Below are positions 61,275 through 64,000 of a stretch of 64,000 nt of DNA, in pieces (positions within the stretch are counted from its first letter, which is position 1; every line of letters begins with the position of its first letter). Location: the NCBI GenBank assembly GCA_964442735.1, contig CAYUAP010000006.1, forward strand, positions 1-64,000. Reading direction: 5' to 3'. The stretch is from JAUNBG01 sp964442735. Lineage in GTDB: Bacteria; Planctomycetota; Planctomycetia; Pirellulales; Thermoguttaceae. The position numbers and the translations under genes are program-made. The notes under the pieces were generated by a model that was given only the letters and a program-made list of their open reading frames with translations, did not search any database and had not been told where the DNA came from.

Positions 61275-62945
61275 ATGAAACGTCTGTTACTAATGTTTTT
61301 GATATTATGGTCTATTGTCATTTCCGGGCAGAGGGTCTATGGAAAAGACCATTATGTACCGGAACCAAAACCGATAAAATCCGATATTGAAATCACCGCA
61401 TTTTATTATCCGGGAACGGATCAGATGGCAGAATGGGATATGGTTCGTATGACACTTCCGCGAATCAAGCCCCTTTTAGGTTGGTATGACGAAGGAAATC
61501 CGGAGGTAATTGACTGGCAAATCAAATGGGCTGTCGAACATGGTATTTCCACTTTTTTTGTCGACTGGTACTGGAACAAGGGCGAACGTCGTCTGGAACA
61601 TTGGGTTCAGGGATTCTACAAGGCGCGATATCGTTCCTGTCTCAAATGGGCTGTAATGTGGGCCAATCACAACGAAAAGGGAGCTCATTCCGAAGACGAC
61701 CTGCACAAGGTCACTCAATTTTGGCTTGAAAATTATTTTAAAACACCAGAATACTATCGTATTGATGATAAACCGGTAGTCATTATCTACAATGATTCCA
61801 ATATAGACAACGATATTATAGCGGAGGCGGAAGCCAGGGGCGAAACACTTAAGCCGGGTGAAGGAATACAGCGCGGACTATCAATTATTAACAATGAAGT
61901 CAAAAAAGCGGGACTAAAAGGTGTCTATTTCATTGCCGTCTATCACGGGCAATATAATTCGGTAAAACTTCAGTCGATACAAAAGGCAGGATTCGATGCT
62001 ACAGTCGTCTATAATTACAGTATGGCGGCCTATTGGAATATAAAGGAAACGGAACGGGAAGGACTTCCCAAAATATTTCCGTTCGAATATGTTACCAAAA
62101 CAAATGCGAACCAATGGTCCAGGCGACTCAAGATGAATTCACTTCCATTTTTCCCTGTTATCGGAACGGGCTGGAACGATCAACCGCGCTCGTTTCAGGA
62201 TTCTATAGTACTGTATGACAGGACTCCGGAGCAGTTTCGTACCGTTTGCGAAGAGGCCAAAACATTTTGTAAACAAAATGGAATCAATCGTATTACGATA
62301 GCCCCGATCAATGAATGGCAGGAAGGAACCTACATTGAACCGAACGAAGAATATGGTTTTAAAATGTACGATGTACTTCGAGACGTCTTCTGTGTAAAGC
62401 CCAAGGAAGGCTGGCCAAAAAATGTAACGCCCGGAGAACTCGGACTCGGTCCCTACGATTATCCAGAGACAAAACCAATGGCCCGGACAAGTTGGGAATT
62501 CAAAAATTCACCGGAAGGTTGGTATCGTCAGCCATACGGCACTGGAAATGTTGTGGCGGAAAACGGATGTCTCCGTTTCCGCAAATCTGCCGGATCCAGT
62601 ATCAATCGCGCCGCCATTCGCACGGTCATTGAACCTTTTAACGCCTATAATTATCCCGTCTGTACTATTCGAATGAAAATCACTCCTCAAAAGACAAATG
62701 GATTGGAAGTCGGTCAAATTTTCTGGGGATCTACGAATTATCCGTTATTCGATAAAAATCTGGCGATTTCTATCGATAATTCGGTGATGTTTCCGGTAAA
62801 GGCGGATGGACTGTTTCATGAATATCAAATATCAATGAAGGAGACTCCATTCTGGCGGGGAATGATTAATCATCTCTGGTTCAATCCTGTCAATTACCCC
62901 CATGATTATGTTGAAATTGATTATATCCGATTTCAGTCAAAATAA
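61275..62945 (+). CDS. WbsX/GH99-like exported glycan-active protein
   Basis: 556 residues with a signal peptide (LLLMFLILWSIVISGQ) and a perfect AAGGAG before the ATG. The N-terminal two thirds read as a GH99-like / glyco_tran_WbsX TIM barrel: ITAFYYPGTDQ, ISTFFVDWYWNKG, WAVMWANHNEKG, VVIIYNDSN, and the catalytic-type IAPINEWQEGTYIEPN. The last 150 residues (GTGNVVAENGCLRFRKSAG...) look like a beta-sandwich, possibly carbohydrate-binding. Such proteins act on mannose- or other glycan chains outside the cytoplasm; substrate unknown. It is convergent with the sigma gene, 46 bp apart. Confidence 0.75.
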   Translation: MKRLLLMFLILWSIVISGQRVYGKDHYVPEPKPIKSDIEITAFYYPGTDQMAEWDMVRMTLPRIKPLLGWYDEGNPEVIDWQIKWAVEHGISTFFVDWYWNKGERRLEHWVQGFYKARYRSCLKWAVMWANHNEKGAHSEDDLHKVTQFWLENYFKTPEYYRIDDKPVVIIYNDSNIDNDIIAEAEARGETLKPGEGIQRGLSIINNEVKKAGLKGVYFIAVYHGQYNSVKLQSIQKAGFDATVVYNYSMAAYWNIKETEREGLPKIFPFEYVTKTNANQWSRRLKMNSLPFFPVIGTGWNDQPRSFQDSIVLYDRTPEQFRTVCEEAKTFCKQNGINRITIAPINEWQEGTYIEPNEEYGFKMYDVLRDVFCVKPKEGWPKNVTPGELGLGPYDYPETKPMARTSWEFKNSPEGWYRQPYGTGNVVAENGCLRFRKSAGSSINRAAIRTVIEPFNAYNYPVCTIRMKITPQKTNGLEVGQIFWGSTNYPLFDKNLAISIDNSVMFPVKADGLFHEYQISMKETPFWRGMINHLWFNPVNYPHDYVEIDYIRFQSK

Positions 62946-62991
62946 AGAATCAAATAAAGGATCAAATAATATAAAAACGGGAACTTCATGT

Positions 62992-63645
62992 TTATTCCAA
63001 GAGTTCGTCCAGATGATGAACTTCGAGAATTTCTTTAAACTTCTTCAGGGCACGAACGTATCGAACACTTGCGGTATTGGGGGAAAGATTCAGTTCTTCC
63101 GCCGTTTCACTATTACTCAACTGCTCGAAATGGCGTAATGATAGAATTTCTCGATCATTTTCGTTCAGTTCTTCCAGACATTCACGAATCCGAATAATTA
63201 GTTCCTGACGGCGTGCGGCAACCGACGGCGCCGTTAATTTTCCAACGAGAATTCCCGACATGGACAGGACATCGGATTGAAGACCATTCTGATTGTAAAT
63301 AGAAACTTCTCGTGATACATTACGTTTCTGCGTTTGAAAATATCGTCGATGAAACATGATCAACTGTTGCCCGACAATCAAGCGTAGCCAGACAAGTGGG
63401 GAACCCTTGGGTTCCGATATTCGTCCGTTCATCTGACGATAGGCCTCCATAAACGTTTCCTGTAATATATCGTTCGAATCGATCTGATTTCGAATTTCAG
63501 GACGCAAACGTATTTCAATCATACGAAGAAGACGATCATGATATTCCTGAAACATTTTATCCAATTCCTGTCGAACTTGTTCTTCATGACATGGTTTCGG
63601 AGATTCGTTATTCGCCTCGACATTGGTTTTTTCTTCTTCCGACAT
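62992..63645 (-). CDS. ECF-type RNA polymerase sigma factor
   Basis: 217 residues from ATG 63645, chosen for GAGG about eight bases upstream; a TTG at 63666 is an alternative. Sigma region 2: IDSNDILQETFMEAYRQM (core binding), SPLVWLRLIVGQQLIMFHRR. Region 4: LEELNENDREILSLRHFEQL and SNSETAEELNLSPNTASV (helix-turn-helix). No anti-sigma gene is adjacent; planctomycetes have many such ECF factors, some controlled by kinases. Its link to the STAS switch at 3.4-6.1 kb is not shown. Confidence 0.88.
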   Translation of the reverse strand: MSEEEKTNVEANNESPKPCHEEQVRQELDKMFQEYHDRLLRMIEIRLRPEIRNQIDSNDILQETFMEAYRQMNGRISEPKGSPLVWLRLIVGQQLIMFHRRYFQTQKRNVSREVSIYNQNGLQSDVLSMSGILVGKLTAPSVAARRQELIIRIRECLEELNENDREILSLRHFEQLSNSETAEELNLSPNTASVRYVRALKKFKEILEVHHLDELLE

Positions 63646-63681
63646 TATTTTTGCCTCGTATGTCAAATTATCAATATGAAC

Positions 63682-63803
63682 ATATACAGCAAGACGTTAG
63701 AATACGGTCTTTTCTGAAAGTGCAGACGTCTCGTCTGCATACTCTGAAGCAGGTACCCTGCCTGTCTTGAAAAGAAGGAATTTAAAACGACCTGGAATAT
63801 ATA
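63682..63803 (+). repeat. Family-1 element, copy K (diverged)
   Basis: ATATACAGCAAGACGTTAGAATAC left; AAAACGACCTGGAATATAT right. Hairpins GCAGACG-TCT-CGTCTGC (compensated base changes keep the stem) and GCAGG-TACC-CTGCC. It lies just upstream of the sigma gene. Confidence 0.75.
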
Positions 63804-63831
63804 TTATTTGTAACCATTCATGAACGATTTT

Positions 63832-64000
63832 GAAACCACAGAAACACGGATAAACACAGATAGTCTGCCGTAAAATACAAATTTTACAATAACAAACTAA
63901 ACATTGTTATCTATTATAATAAATAATTTTATCATAAAAAAGTTTGTTTGCCAAAAAACTATCCGTAAAAATCAGTGTTATCCGTGGTTTCACTTTATAT
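63832..64000. repeat. Family-3 dispersed repeat at right edge
   Basis: Left end GAAACCACAGAAACACGGAT (from 63832), right end ATCCGTGGTTTC (63980-63991), inverted ends. The right half (63945-64000) is nearly identical to 1-55 of the window. Confidence 0.75.

Noticed and set aside
1953..63803. CRISPR array
   Set aside because: The repeats are long, scattered between genes and palindromic, with no regular spacers or cas genes.
1..64000. Near-identical window ends as evidence of a circular molecule
   Set aside because: The shared 55 bases belong to a dispersed repeat with another relative at 19058-19201 and show mismatches.

Overview
The window looks like chromosomal DNA from a moderately AT-rich member of the Planctomycetota, probably a host-associated or anaerobic Pirellulales-like lineage. 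The phylum call rests on several lines of evidence: a DUF1559 pseudopilin followed by a small transthyretin-like lipoprotein with a PEGMPD..PC start, a membrane-anchored PilB-like ATPase with a degenerate P-loop next to PilT, a FlgI-like HEAT-repeat lipoprotein, a phosphoesterase fused to a hydrazine-synthase-alpha-like di-haem region, a planctomycete-type UvrA-like protein, and a sialate O-acetylesterase. No tRNA, rRNA, CRISPR array, prophage or transposase gene was found. One 100-N scaffold gap lies inside a 9-bp tandem repeat at 12346-12445.

Layout. 0.8-6.1 kb: DUF1559 pseudopilin and lipoprotein, then a membrane sensor phosphatase/kinase (SpoIIE + HATPase) with its STAS partner. 6.5-14.3 kb (minus): double parvulin PPIase, SMC, FlgI-like lipoprotein. 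14.5-24.2 kb (plus): Gfo/Idh/MocA oxidoreductase, dciA-gyrB, then a tightly coupled run hslV-hslU-metal ABC ATPase-S24/S26 peptidase-NTP_transf_5. 24.4-31.7 kb (minus): sugar epimerase, menA, two small membrane proteins, PilB-like ATPase and PilT. 32.5-42.3 kb (minus): an Old Yellow Enzyme and FAD oxidoreductase pair, the phosphoesterase/di-haem fusion, and the sialate esterase. 42.8-51.4 kb (plus): housekeeping run tpiA, secG, yicC, gmk, rpoZ, coaC, dnaE, ybaK. 51.5-64 kb: crcB, alkaline phosphatase, uvrA-like gene with a CrtI-like oxidase, flavodoxin-like protein, Dam-type methylase, GH99/WbsX-like hydrolase and an ECF sigma factor.

The most unusual structure is in the spacers. At least eight copies of a 115-140 bp element with about 22-bp terminal inverted repeats (family 1), and two full plus one partial copy of a second element with different ends (family 2), share the same inner core of two adjacent hairpins. 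A third, looser family (ACCACRGA...TCCGTGGT) lies at both window edges and upstream of hslV. Two family-1 copies carry the same extra 20-bp insert inside one hairpin loop.

Other notable points: hslU has an in-frame TAA exactly where the conserved Gln of the IIGQ motif should be; core proteins (HslU, UvrA-like, SMC, DnaE, GyrB) carry acidic or Asn-rich low-complexity insertions or extensions; short 10-40 bp tandem duplications are common both in spacers and in one coding tail. All functional names come from reading motifs by eye, with no database search.
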